Source: JAVEVF01 sp034005175
Lineage (GTDB): Bacteria > Actinomycetota > Coriobacteriia > Anaerosomatales > SLCP01
Reading direction: 5' to 3'
Length of the DNA stretch: 24,961 nt
NCBI GenBank assembly: GCA_034005175.1
Contig: JAVEVF010000016.1
Span: forward strand, 1 to 24,961
Below, piece by piece: positions 1 through 7,411 of the stretch (its first letter is position 1; each line of letters begins with the position of its first letter). A model generated the notes under the pieces. The model saw nothing but the letters and a program-made list of their open reading frames with translations, made no database searches and was not told the DNA's origin. The position numbers and the translations under genes were made by a program.

Positions 1-63
1 ACCGCATGGTCCGTCGCTCAGTCGCACACGATCCGGTCCGCACCGCAAAATAGGGGCTTGCAC

Positions 64-120
64 ATGCCATAAGGTTTATGCGAAGATTGACTGTTCTAAC
101 TGTACTATAAGCGTAAACTT
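64..120 (+). promoter_or_regulatory. Probable promoter region of ftsZ
   Basis: The 176 bases before ftsZ hold no gene I can support. An AT-richer patch at 64-120 in otherwise GC-rich DNA contains TTGACT at 87-92 and TATAAG at 106-111, but their 13-base spacing is too short for a standard housekeeping pair. I mark the patch as a likely promoter region, not an exact promoter. Bases 3-53 could be the last codons of an upstream gene ending at TAG 51-53 (ftsQ or ftsA would be expected by synteny), but the piece is too short to identify. Confidence 0.35.
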
Positions 121-176
121 GAGGTTAAGATGGGCCGGGCGGACGATCTGGCGAACGGCCGGAGCAGGAGGCAAAC

Positions 177-1253
177 ATGCTGGAAACGGGTGCAAACTAC
201 CTCGCCGTGATCAAGGTTCTTGGTATTGGCGGTGGTGGCACGAACGCCGTGAACCGCATGGTGGAGGCGGGAGTGAAGGGTGTCGAGTTCATCGCAGTGA
301 ACACGGATGCGCAAGCGCTCCTCATGTCCGACGCCGACTACAAGGTACACATCGGAGTGAACCTCACCAAGGGCCTTGGCGCTGGTGCTGATCCCGATGT
401 GGGATTGCAGGCCGCCGAGGAGAACCGTGGTGAGATCAAAGAGGCGCTGCAAGGCGCCGATATGGTGTTCATCACGGCCGGTGAGGGTGGCGGTACGGGT
501 AGCGGGGCAGCGCCCATCATCGCGGAAATCGCGCGTGACGAGATCGGGGCGCTTACCGTGGGTGTCGTCACTCGGCCATTTGCGTTCGAGGGTCGCAAGC
601 GCGCGCTTCAGGCCGAAGAAGGCATCAACCGCCTGAGGGACAAGGTGGACACGCTGATCGTGATTCCTAACGACCGGCTGCTGCAGGTGGCGGAGAAGAA
701 GACGTCGATCCTCGACGCGTTTCGCATTGCGGATGACATCTTGCGTCAGGGGACTCAAGGCATCACCGATCTCATCACGGTGCCGGGCCTCATCAACCTG
801 GACTTCGCTGATGTCCGCACCATCATGGCTGACGCTGGTTCGGCGCTGATGGGCATCGGCGTTGCGGCTGGTGACAACCGGGCGCATGACGCGGCAACGG
901 CCGCTATCTCCAGCCCCTTGCTTGAGTCCAGCATCGAGGGCGCACAGGGTGTGTTGCTATCCATCTCGGGCGGGTCTGACCTCGGCCTGTTTGAGGTCAA
1001 CGAGGCTGCAGAGGTCGTGTCGGCGGCCGCACACGCTGATGCCAACATCATCTTCGGTGCTGTCATCGATGATTCGATGATGGATCAGATCAGGGTGACG
1101 GTCATCGCGACTGGCTTTGAAGGCCGCCGTCGCAAGCAAGAGACGATGGAGTTTGCGACAGCTGATGAGGAGGCACCCGAGATGCCTGCGTTCGAACCTC
1201 TCGCTGAAGAGGATCTGGACATCCCGGCATTCCTGAAGAAGCGTTCGTTTTAG
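177..1253 (+). CDS. ftsZ: Cell division protein FtsZ
   Basis: Tubulin-like GTPase that polymerises at mid-cell into the Z-ring and recruits the divisome. The 358-residue product has the N-terminal nucleotide-binding segment GIGGGGTNAVNRM near residues 16-28, the tubulin signature GGGTGSG at 104-110, and the T7 synergy loop NLDFADVRTIM at about 207-217. It ends in the conserved C-terminal peptide DIPAFLKKRSF, which tethers FtsZ to partners such as FtsA or SepF; sepF lies about 7 kb downstream. The linker before this peptide is short and acidic. The start is ATG 177, preceded by an AGGAGG ribosome site a few bases upstream. The gene ends just before a strong hairpin and faces a convergent gene, so it is not co-transcribed with the pgeF run. 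Length and motifs are normal for the family. Confidence 0.98.
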   Translation: MLETGANYLAVIKVLGIGGGGTNAVNRMVEAGVKGVEFIAVNTDAQALLMSDADYKVHIGVNLTKGLGAGADPDVGLQAAEENRGEIKEALQGADMVFITAGEGGGTGSGAAPIIAEIARDEIGALTVGVVTRPFAFEGRKRALQAEEGINRLRDKVDTLIVIPNDRLLQVAEKKTSILDAFRIADDILRQGTQGITDLITVPGLINLDFADVRTIMADAGSALMGIGVAAGDNRAHDAATAAISSPLLESSIEGAQGVLLSISGGSDLGLFEVNEAAEVVSAAAHADANIIFGAVIDDSMMDQIRVTVIATGFEGRRRKQETMEFATADEEAPEMPAFEPLAEEDLDIPAFLKKRSF

Positions 1254-1324
1254 AGGCGTACCGTACTCCCAGAGTCGCGGCGAGAATCACTCGGCAACTC
1301 TCGACCTCCTCAATGCGCAGAATG

Positions 1325-1352
1325 AAACGCCCGCCGATTCCGGCGGGCGTTT
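1325..1352. terminator. Bidirectional intrinsic terminator between convergent genes
   Basis: A perfect 12-base-pair inverted repeat, AAACGCCCGCCG at 1325-1336 and CGGCGGGCGTTT at 1341-1352, encloses a four-base ATTC loop. The A/T ends give a short T run after the stem on either strand. It lies between the stop of ftsZ (1253) and the stop of the reverse-strand gene (1378), so it can end both transcripts. Confidence 0.88.
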
Positions 1353-1377
1353 CTACGATCCGGTGCGGCTTTGGCAG

Positions 1378-2298
1378 TCAGTCGGGTTCGGGAGCGTCAG
1401 CCGGTGCTGCCGGCGGCGCTTGAGGTGCTGATGGTGGTGATGCGCCCGCCGCATCCTCAGACGTCTCAGCCGCAGGTGGAACTACAGGGTGCTCTGGGGA
1501 GGAAGCCGGAGGTGCCGGCGCCGGCGGCGCCTGAGGTGCTGGCTGTTGGATGCTCCCGTATGCGGGAGCCACGGCCGCCAGACCAGGCAGACCGTACGCG
1601 CGAGCGGCATACTGCCCGAACAGGTGCGCGGCCATCACCAATCCGAGGAAGCTGATACCGCCCATTATGAACGCTCCTGCGATCCAGCCGAGAAACGGAA
1701 TGAAGAACAGCACGCCACCGACAGTGCTTGCCGCTGACGAAGCAACGATGCTGATGACATAGCTCATGAGCAGCGCGGTCATGTACCCCGCGTTCGGGGT
1801 TGAGAGTCGGCGCTTGATCTCTGAGAACGCGAATGCCGAGCTGAACTCCTCATGCATCGCATAGTGGGTGACAGCGGCTGCTGCGAAGATCCATACCACG
1901 ATCATGTACACCACCGCGAGGGCGACCCCCAGACATAACCCGCCCGCAAGCATCGCTTCGAATCCGTTGACACTGCTTGACCCGTAGTCATTGCCTGTAG
2001 ATGCAAGTGGAGCAAGCATGACGGCACCCATGAAGAAGGACAGGATCACGATAGCGGGCAGCATGTATAAGAACATGGCGATAGTGGCGAGCAAGCCCCG
2101 CACCCAGTAGCGGCCGAAGAGGCTCCAATCAGGAAGCGGGGTCTCTTGTCCGTGGGCTGTGTTGCGAATGTAATCGAGGTAGTAGCCGGTGACGGCGAAG
2201 CCGGTGAACGGCACGATGATCCACACGGCGCCCATGAGCGCCTTCGTCATCCAGTTGGGGTCTTTGAACGGTGCCCCTATGCCTCTTCCTATATCCAT
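1378..2298 (-). CDS. DUF4013-like multi-pass membrane protein with Pro/Ala-rich tail
   Basis: Membrane protein of unknown function, 306 residues from the chosen start. The first 245 residues hold several hydrophobic segments (about 20-40, 66-98, 115-145, 172-190, 193-228) with the N-terminal pattern GIGAPFKDPNWMTKALMG, which resembles DUF4013 proteins of bacteria and archaea. From about residue 250 the chain becomes a low-complexity tail rich in Pro, Ala, Ser and acidic residues, probably disordered. I chose ATG 2298 because a GGAGG motif (reverse complement of 2305-2309) lies six bases upstream; the frame stays open to 2352, but the added residues are arginine-rich and unlike the family start. 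It is the only reverse-strand gene of the window and separates ftsZ from pgeF. The family assignment is from sequence resemblance, so moderate. Confidence 0.72.
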   Translation of the reverse strand: MDIGRGIGAPFKDPNWMTKALMGAVWIIVPFTGFAVTGYYLDYIRNTAHGQETPLPDWSLFGRYWVRGLLATIAMFLYMLPAIVILSFFMGAVMLAPLASTGNDYGSSSVNGFEAMLAGGLCLGVALAVVYMIVVWIFAAAAVTHYAMHEEFSSAFAFSEIKRRLSTPNAGYMTALLMSYVISIVASSAASTVGGVLFFIPFLGWIAGAFIMGGISFLGLVMAAHLFGQYAARAYGLPGLAAVAPAYGSIQQPAPQAPPAPAPPASSPEHPVVPPAAETSEDAAGASPPSAPQAPPAAPADAPEPD

Positions 2299-2342
2299 CT
2301 GATGCCTCCAGAGCAGACAGCGGCCACGGCGTACTGACAGTG

Positions 2343-2370
2343 GTGACTCCATGGATCACTTGGTTATGAT
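2343..2370 (+). promoter_or_regulatory. Candidate promoter of the pgeF-pst run, giving a near-leaderless transcript
   Basis: GTGACT at 2343-2348 and TATGAT at 2365-2370 are separated by 16 bases and resemble -35 and -10 elements. TATGAT is one base from the consensus TATAAT. The pgeF ATG begins at 2377, six bases after the -10 box, where transcription would be expected to start, and no ribosome-binding motif lies between. This is an inference from motif positions only. Confidence 0.5.
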
Positions 2371-2376
2371 TCCCCA

Positions 2377-3264
2377 ATGATGGCAGAACACCCCAACAAC
2401 CACGACCGACCACATCTCGTGCGGCATGATACAGGCTCTGGCGTGTGTGTCTGGACCGACTCGAAGCTCGCACAGAGCGGCGTGCTCGTGGCATTTTCTG
2501 AACGGCTCGGCGGAATGAGCGCAGCGCCATGCGATAGCCTCAATCTCGCGGCACACGTGGGCGATGACCCAGGGGCCGTGGATGTGAACCGAGACAAACT
2601 GCTGAACGCGCTTGGCATCGGCGGATTGCGCAGGCGCCTCGTCACCGCTCAGCAGGTCCACGGTGATCGCGTGTGTGAGGTGTGTGAGGCGGACGCTGGT
2701 GCAGGCGCGTATGCGAGCGGCACGCCGCCTCTGGCAGGCGTCGACGCGCTCATGACACGCCTGCCAGACACACCGCTACTGCTCATGTATGCCGATTGCG
2801 TGCCGGTGGTGCTTGTCGCTCCGCCGCCGGCAACGGCCGTGTGTGTGGTACATGCAGGGTGGCGCGGGGCGCTTAAGGGTCTGCCGGGCCGAAGCGCCCG
2901 TGCGCTTGCACTGATGTCAGGCTGTGCTCCCGCTTCGCTTCACGCCTACATCGGTGCGCACATAGGGCAGTGCTGCTACCAAGTGGGCGAGGACATCCTT
3001 TCGCAATTCCGCACCACATTTGATACCATCGGCGCGGTCGTCGGGGGACTCGATCTTGCCGCGGCGGTCCGCGAGAGTCTTGTTCGGGCAGGTCTTGCCG
3101 AGGAGGGTATCGTGGAGCTGGGCGTGTGCACTCGCGACCACACTGACAGGTTCTTCTCCTACCGCGCCAGTGCGATCACCGGGAGACACGGTGCGCTCGC
3201 TGTCATCACAAAGGGCGAGTATGACGAATCGGCGTCTTCGGCCGAACAACGCCAATCAACCTGA
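2377..3264 (+). CDS. pgeF: PgeF/YfiH-family multicopper-like purine nucleoside phosphorylase (peptidoglycan editing factor)
   Basis: Member of the YfiH/LACC1 family (COG1496, older name 'laccase domain'). Family members act on purine nucleosides, and the E. coli protein has been linked to correcting mis-inserted residues in peptidoglycan precursors. The 295-residue product carries the expected metal-site residues His95 (QQVHGDRV), Cys141 (YADCVPVV) and His159 (VVHAGWRG), plus the late motif CTRDHTDRFFSYR at 251-263. ATG 2377 follows a good -10 box with no ribosome site, which suggests leaderless translation; the second ATG at 2380 is an alternative. The 3' end overlaps pstS by 44 bases in another frame, so the two should be translationally linked. 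Its place after ftsZ is typical, but a reverse-strand gene intervenes here. Confidence 0.93.
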   Translation: MMAEHPNNHDRPHLVRHDTGSGVCVWTDSKLAQSGVLVAFSERLGGMSAAPCDSLNLAAHVGDDPGAVDVNRDKLLNALGIGGLRRRLVTAQQVHGDRVCEVCEADAGAGAYASGTPPLAGVDALMTRLPDTPLLLMYADCVPVVLVAPPPATAVCVVHAGWRGALKGLPGRSARALALMSGCAPASLHAYIGAHIGQCCYQVGEDILSQFRTTFDTIGAVVGGLDLAAAVRESLVRAGLAEEGIVELGVCTRDHTDRFFSYRASAITGRHGALAVITKGEYDESASSAEQRQST

Positions 3265-4099
3265 TCGCAGACGCACGCTCGTGCGGGTAGCGGCGTGTGT
3301 CGTTCTCGCTGTCTTCGTGCTTGCTCTCGGCGGATGTGGTCGAAAGGGTTCCTCGGACAGTGACATCATCGTCACGGGATCTACCACGATGCTTCCCATC
3401 GCCGAGATCGCGGGGGAGATGTATCAGAAGGCCCATCCTGAGGGTCGGGTTCTTGTCTCGGGGCTTGGGTCCTCGGCCGGCATCGAAAACGTGGTGGCGG
3501 GGACATCAGACATCGCTACTTCCTCGCGCGACCTGAGGTTTGAAGAGGAAGGGTTCGGCCTGTACGACACCCCCATCGCCTACGACGCCATCGCGGTGAT
3601 CGTGAGTCGTGAGAACCCCGTTGACGAGCTCACAACAGAGCAGGTTCGCGCCATCTTCGCCGGGGAGATTGACAACTGGGCTGCGGTGGGCGGTGTCGAT
3701 CAGCAGATCGGCCTTGTGAACCGAGATGAGGCATCGGGCACCCGCGAGGCTTTCCGCAAGACAGTGATGGGAGCCATGCCCTTTGACCGCACTGCGGCTG
3801 TGCTCCCTGGGACAGGCCAGGTGCGCTCGGTGGTATCAAGCGCGGCGGGCGCTGTGGGCTACATCTCGCTTGGTTTCGTGAATGACGAGGTGAAAGCGGT
3901 GGCGATTGACGGTGTCGTTCCCACCGCTGCAGCTGTGGTCTCTGGTGAATATCCGTTGCAGCGAAAGCTGCACTTCTTCACTGTTGGACGGCCGACGGGT
4001 CTGAGTGCCGACTACATCGAGTTCGTGCTCTCCGACGCCGTACAGCAGACGGTCGTGCGCGATGCTGGGTTCACCCCCATGACGGGGGAGGTGGACTGA
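3221..4099 (+). CDS. pstS: Phosphate ABC transporter substrate-binding lipoprotein PstS
   Basis: Periplasmic-binding-type protein that captures inorganic phosphate outside the membrane and delivers it to PstCA. From ATG 3221 it has 292 residues: a basic N-terminus, a hydrophobic stretch at about 21-36 and the lipobox LGGC with the lipid-modified cysteine at 39. Ligand-contact motifs of the family follow: TGSTT at 52-56, GSSAGI at 83-88, SSRDL at 101-105 and RDEASGTREAF at 168-178. The frame is open further upstream to 3020, but that stretch lies inside pgeF and would destroy the signal peptide. AGGGCGAG just before 3221 is a plausible ribosome site. pstS overlaps pgeF by 44 bases and is followed after four bases by pstC. 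I see no convincing separate Pho-type promoter in front of it. Confidence 0.94.
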   Translation: MTNRRLRPNNANQPDRRRTLVRVAACVVLAVFVLALGGCGRKGSSDSDIIVTGSTTMLPIAEIAGEMYQKAHPEGRVLVSGLGSSAGIENVVAGTSDIATSSRDLRFEEEGFGLYDTPIAYDAIAVIVSRENPVDELTTEQVRAIFAGEIDNWAAVGGVDQQIGLVNRDEASGTREAFRKTVMGAMPFDRTAAVLPGTGQVRSVVSSAAGAVGYISLGFVNDEVKAVAIDGVVPTAAAVVSGEYPLQRKLHFFTVGRPTGLSADYIEFVLSDAVQQTVVRDAGFTPMTGEVD

Positions 4100-4103
4100 G
4101 TAG

Positions 4104-5027
4104 ATGTCAGGCTCCGACGACAAGACAGCCCCCGCCAACAACCTGCATCTGGTGTCGCGGGCGACATATTTCAAAGAAATGCTTCTGCAGTACCTCTTTC
4201 TTCTGTGCGCAGTCGTGGCCATCGCCGGCGTGCTGCTGATCTTCGTGTTCGTGGGGCTGCGTGGTCTGCCGGTATTCACTGAGATCGGCCCGTTGGCGTT
4301 TCTCACTGGCACCGATTGGAGCCCCACCGAGAACCTCTACGGCATCCTGCCCTTCATCTGGGGATCGGTGCTCATCATGCTCGGCGCGCTTGTGATAGGG
4401 ACACCGCTTGCAGTGGGCACCGCTGTGTTTCTCTCTGAGATCGCCAGCACGCGTGTGCGCAACATCGTTCGGCCCGCTGTGGAGATGCTCGCTGGCATCC
4501 CCTCGGTCATCTACGGGTTCTTCGGCCTTGTCATCCTGCGCCCGATCATCGCCGAGATCAGCGGTGGTCTGGGATTCGGGGCGGTGACTGCGTGGTTCAT
4601 TCTAGCCATCATGATCGTGCCCACCATCGCCACGCTTTCCGAGGACGCGCTGCGCTCCATCCCCCCTGGCATCCGGGAAGCAAGCTACGCCATGGGTGCC
4701 ACGACCTGGCAGACGATCTACAAGGTTGTCGTGCCTGCCGCGAAGATCGGCATCATCGATGCCATCGTTTTAGGGATGGGGCGTGCTATCGGCGAGACCA
4801 TGGCTGTGCTCATGGTGGTTGGCAACGCGCCAGTGTTTCCTGAATCCATCGCCGCGCCGGTCGCCACACTCACGACGCAGATCGTCATGGACATGCCCTA
4901 TGCTACAGGCATGCACCGCACCGCGCTCTTCGGCATGGCGATTGTGTTGTTCATAGCGTCGATGGCGCTTGTGGCCGCCGTGCGGCTCATCTCGCGGTTT
5001 CAGACATCGATCGAGGCCAGACGATGA
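4104..5027 (+). CDS. pstC: Phosphate ABC transporter permease PstC
   Basis: One of the two membrane subunits of the high-affinity phosphate importer. The 307-residue product has a cytoplasmic N-terminus, a first membrane helix at about 28-51, a periplasmic stretch with DWSPTENLYGILPF, and five more hydrophobic segments. The family motif EMLAGIPSVIYGFFGL is at about 127-142. The cytoplasmic EAA loop that docks on PstB is visible as REASYAMGATTW (191-202) continuing to GMGRAIGET (224-232). The start ATG 4104 lies four bases after pstS and follows a GGAGGTGG ribosome motif. The last bases overlap the pstA start (ATGA), so the two subunits are translationally coupled. Confidence 0.96.
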   Translation: MSGSDDKTAPANNLHLVSRATYFKEMLLQYLFLLCAVVAIAGVLLIFVFVGLRGLPVFTEIGPLAFLTGTDWSPTENLYGILPFIWGSVLIMLGALVIGTPLAVGTAVFLSEIASTRVRNIVRPAVEMLAGIPSVIYGFFGLVILRPIIAEISGGLGFGAVTAWFILAIMIVPTIATLSEDALRSIPPGIREASYAMGATTWQTIYKVVVPAAKIGIIDAIVLGMGRAIGETMAVLMVVGNAPVFPESIAAPVATLTTQIVMDMPYATGMHRTALFGMAIVLFIASMALVAAVRLISRFQTSIEARR

Positions 5028-5848
5028 GCAAGACCATCACAAATGCCATCGCGCTCACACTGCTTTGGATGGCGGCCATCGTGACGGTGCTGGTGCTCGG
5101 CACTCTCATCCTGTACGTGGTGGTCAACGGTATCGGCGAGCTGTCCCTTCGCTTCATCTTCACATGGCCCGAGGGCGTAGCTGCCGAGGGGGGCATCTGG
5201 CCCACGATCGTCTCCACGATGTACGTCACCACGCTTGCCATGGCTATCGTCACGCCGATCGCGGTGTTGGCAGCGGTCTACCTGGCCGAGTATGCCGTAC
5301 AGGGCGTGCTCGTCAACGCCATTCGTTTCGCCGCCGATTCGCTTGCCAGTGTCCCGTCCATCGTCATGGGCTTGTTCGGGCTTGCGCTGTTCGTGGACGC
5401 GGCTAACATCGGCTTTTCCATGCTCTCGGCCGCTCTGGCGCTTTCCTTCCTCATGCTGCCGATCGTCATGCGCACGACTGAAGAGGCCATCCGAGCGGTG
5501 CCGAAGTTCATCCGGTGGGGCTCGTACGGACTGGGCGCCACGAAATGGCAGGTCGTGAGCCGCAGTGTTCTCCCTGCTGCCATGCCACGTATGATCACTG
5601 GCATCATTCTCGCCACCGGTCGAGCCGTGGGGGAGACGGCAGTGGTCATCTACACGATGGGGCAGGCCATCAACCTTCCCATCTCGCCGCTGGACTCGGG
5701 CCGACCCATGACAGTACACCTGTATCTGCTCGCCATGGAGGGGATCAACCTCCCCGCGGCATATGGCACAGCGTTGCTCTTGATGCTGCTGATTCTTGGT
5801 TTCAACCTTGGAGCGCGGTACTTGTTGCGCCGAAACCGGAAGGTGTGA
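5024..5848 (+). CDS. pstA: Phosphate ABC transporter permease PstA
   Basis: Second membrane subunit of the Pst importer, 274 residues. It has an N-terminal membrane helix at about 8-34, the periplasmic segment FIFTWPEGVAAEGGIWPT (45-61) and further helices. The family motif DSLASVPSIVMGLFGLALF is at 105-123, and an EAA-type loop runs through RWGSYGLGATKWQ (164-176) to ATGRAVGET (197-205). It starts with ATG 5024 in an ATGA overlap with pstC and is followed by pstB after four bases. Length and motif order are normal. PstA and PstC are each other's closest relatives in the window; the ILPF...GIPSVIYGF pattern marks PstC and the GGIWPT...VPSIVMGLFGL pattern marks PstA. Confidence 0.96.
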   Translation: MSKTITNAIALTLLWMAAIVTVLVLGTLILYVVVNGIGELSLRFIFTWPEGVAAEGGIWPTIVSTMYVTTLAMAIVTPIAVLAAVYLAEYAVQGVLVNAIRFAADSLASVPSIVMGLFGLALFVDAANIGFSMLSAALALSFLMLPIVMRTTEEAIRAVPKFIRWGSYGLGATKWQVVSRSVLPAAMPRMITGIILATGRAVGETAVVIYTMGQAINLPISPLDSGRPMTVHLYLLAMEGINLPAAYGTALLLMLLILGFNLGARYLLRRNRKV

Positions 5849-5852
5849 ACTG

Positions 5853-6662
5853 ATGGTTCCATACCACTCGACGTCAGTAGCTGATGACGCCCCTGATAAG
5901 ATCAGCGTAAAGAACCTGGACTTCTTCTATGGGGACTTTCACGCGCTTACAGGCGTGACTGTGGGCATCAAGAAGAAGGCGACCACCGCGTTCATCGGCC
6001 CGTCGGGATGTGGCAAGTCGACATTCCTGCGGTGCTTCAATCGGATGAACGACCTTATTCCGGGCACTCGAGTCGAGGGGACGGTCGCTCTGGATGGCCA
6101 GGACGTCTATGCGCCAGGTGTAGACCCGGTCGACCTGCGCCGGAGGGTCGGGATGATCTTCCAGCAACCAAACCCTTTCCCTATGTCTATCTATGACAAC
6201 GTCGCGTTCGGACCGCGGCTGCAAGGCGTGAAGAAGAAGTCGCAGCTTGACGAGATCGTTCAGACCTCGCTCGACCGTGCGAATCTCTGGAAGGAGACGA
6301 AGGATATCCTCTCCCGCAACGGGCTTGCGCTATCCGGCGGTCAGCAGCAGCGACTGTGTATCGCACGGTTGCTTGCCGTAGAGCCTGAAGTCATGCTCAT
6401 GGACGAACCAAGCTCGGCCATCGATCCCACGTCAGTCCAGAAGATCGAAGACCTGATGGAGGAGTTGAAGGACCGGATCACCATCGTCATCGTGACGCAC
6501 AACATGCAACAGGCCGCGCGCGTGAGTGATTTCACGGCCTTCTTTCTGCAGGAGACGACTGGGGAACCCGCGGTGCTCGTTGAGTACGACCGTACGGGAA
6601 ACATCTTCACCTCTCCGAAAGACCGTAGGACCGAGGATTACATCACCGGGCGCTTCGGCTGA
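5853..6662 (+). CDS. pstB: Phosphate ABC transporter ATP-binding protein PstB
   Basis: ATPase that powers phosphate import through PstCA on the cytoplasmic face. The 269-residue product shows Walker A GPSGCGKS (49-56), the PstB-specific stretch RCFNRMNDLIPG (60-71), a Q-loop FQQPNPFP (103-110), the signature LSGGQQQRL (160-168), Walker B VMLMDEPSSAIDP (180-192) and the switch histidine His216. PstB proteins usually read SALDP where this one reads SAIDP, a conservative change. The frame is open to 5796 inside pstA, but ATG 5853 has a GGAAGGTG ribosome motif and gives the expected length. A 79-base gap separates it from phoU. Confidence 0.97.
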   Translation: MVPYHSTSVADDAPDKISVKNLDFFYGDFHALTGVTVGIKKKATTAFIGPSGCGKSTFLRCFNRMNDLIPGTRVEGTVALDGQDVYAPGVDPVDLRRRVGMIFQQPNPFPMSIYDNVAFGPRLQGVKKKSQLDEIVQTSLDRANLWKETKDILSRNGLALSGGQQQRLCIARLLAVEPEVMLMDEPSSAIDPTSVQKIEDLMEELKDRITIVIVTHNMQQAARVSDFTAFFLQETTGEPAVLVEYDRTGNIFTSPKDRRTEDYITGRFG

Positions 6663-6668
6663 TCACCG

Positions 6669-6699
6669 TTGGTGGCGTTCCAACCGCGCAACGTATACT
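6669..6699 (+). promoter_or_regulatory. Weak candidate promoter before phoU
   Basis: TATACT at 6694-6699 is a fair -10 box. The best upstream partner, TTGGTG at 6669-6674, is 19 bases away, which is long. A small dyad, GTTGG and CCAAC, overlaps it. It could allow phoU to be expressed apart from pstSCAB, but the evidence is thin. Confidence 0.28.
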
Positions 6700-6741
6700 G
6701 GAAGCGAAGCAAGACGACGATGAAGGGGATGGGCCGCAGCA

Positions 6742-7404
6742 ATGCGCGAAGGATTCCGGCAAGAACTCAAGGACCTCAGAGCCGAAGTGCTGTCAATCGG
6801 CCGCGCCGTCACCGACGTGACCCGTGATGCTGTTACGTCATTGGTCGAGGGTGATGTTGACCTCGCGCAGAGGGTTATCGATGGTGACATCGAGATCGAC
6901 CGGCGTACCCTTGGCGTCGAGGAGCGTGCCATCGAGATCTCGGCCACACAGTTCCCTGTCGCTCGTGACCTGCGGCTGCTGCACTCTCTCACGCACATCG
7001 CCATCCATCTGGAGCGGATGGGTGACCTCGGCGTGAATATCGCGCGTGCTGCACGCCGCACTGCGGGTCGGAAGGGCCCGCAGACGCTGTATGACCTGAT
7101 TCGCGCGCAAGGCAACCTGGTGTACCGGGTGCTTGATGCCATGTGCGAAGCGCTGGAGAAGCACGATGTAGAAATCGCGCGTAAGCTGCAGGATCTCGAT
7201 GAGCCCATCGATCACCTCTACAAGCAGTTCTTCCGCGAGCTCGCGCGTTTGCAGGATGAAGAAGACATCGAATGGGCCTCTTCGATGGTGCTTGCAGGCC
7301 GCTATCTCGAGCGTATCGCTGACAATGCGGTGGATATCGGTGAGCGCATCGCCTACCTGGTGACGGGCGATTTCGAGCCCCTCGACGACGTCGAGGACTC
7401 CTGA
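6742..7404 (+). CDS. phoU: Phosphate signalling/transport accessory protein PhoU
   Basis: PhoU proteins restrain Pst uptake and, with a PhoR-type kinase, signal phosphate sufficiency. The 220-residue product is built of two all-helical repeats, each with the metal-binding pattern of the family: HIAIHLERMGDLGVNIA at 85-101 and AGRYLERIADNAVDIGERI at 185-203. ATG 6742 follows a purine-rich GAAGGGGATGGG stretch 10 to 15 bases upstream, a loosely spaced ribosome site. The gene follows pstB after 79 bases and precedes yggS by seven, linking the phosphate genes to the division cluster. No PhoR or PhoP gene is in the window. Confidence 0.95.
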   Translation: MREGFRQELKDLRAEVLSIGRAVTDVTRDAVTSLVEGDVDLAQRVIDGDIEIDRRTLGVEERAIEISATQFPVARDLRLLHSLTHIAIHLERMGDLGVNIARAARRTAGRKGPQTLYDLIRAQGNLVYRVLDAMCEALEKHDVEIARKLQDLDEPIDHLYKQFFRELARLQDEEDIEWASSMVLAGRYLERIADNAVDIGERIAYLVTGDFEPLDDVEDS

Positions 7405-7411
7405 GGGCGAG

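Noticed and set aside
105..887. Long reverse-strand open frame opposite ftsZ
   Set aside because: It lies wholly against a certain gene, has no recognisable domain, and such frames are expected in GC-rich DNA. The same holds for reverse frames at 6989-7699, 7450-8127, 11964-12716, 16791-17840 and 20236-21204.
3020..3220. N-terminal extension of pstS
   Set aside because: It would lie inside pgeF and bury the lipoprotein signal peptide; ATG 3221 gives a normal lipobox.
3195..3220. CTGTCATC as a Pho box before pstS
   Set aside because: Only one half-site is seen inside pgeF coding sequence; no second copy at the expected spacing.
5853..6662. SAIDP in PstB instead of SALDP as a functional change
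   Set aside because: Conservative Leu to Ile substitution next to intact catalytic motifs.
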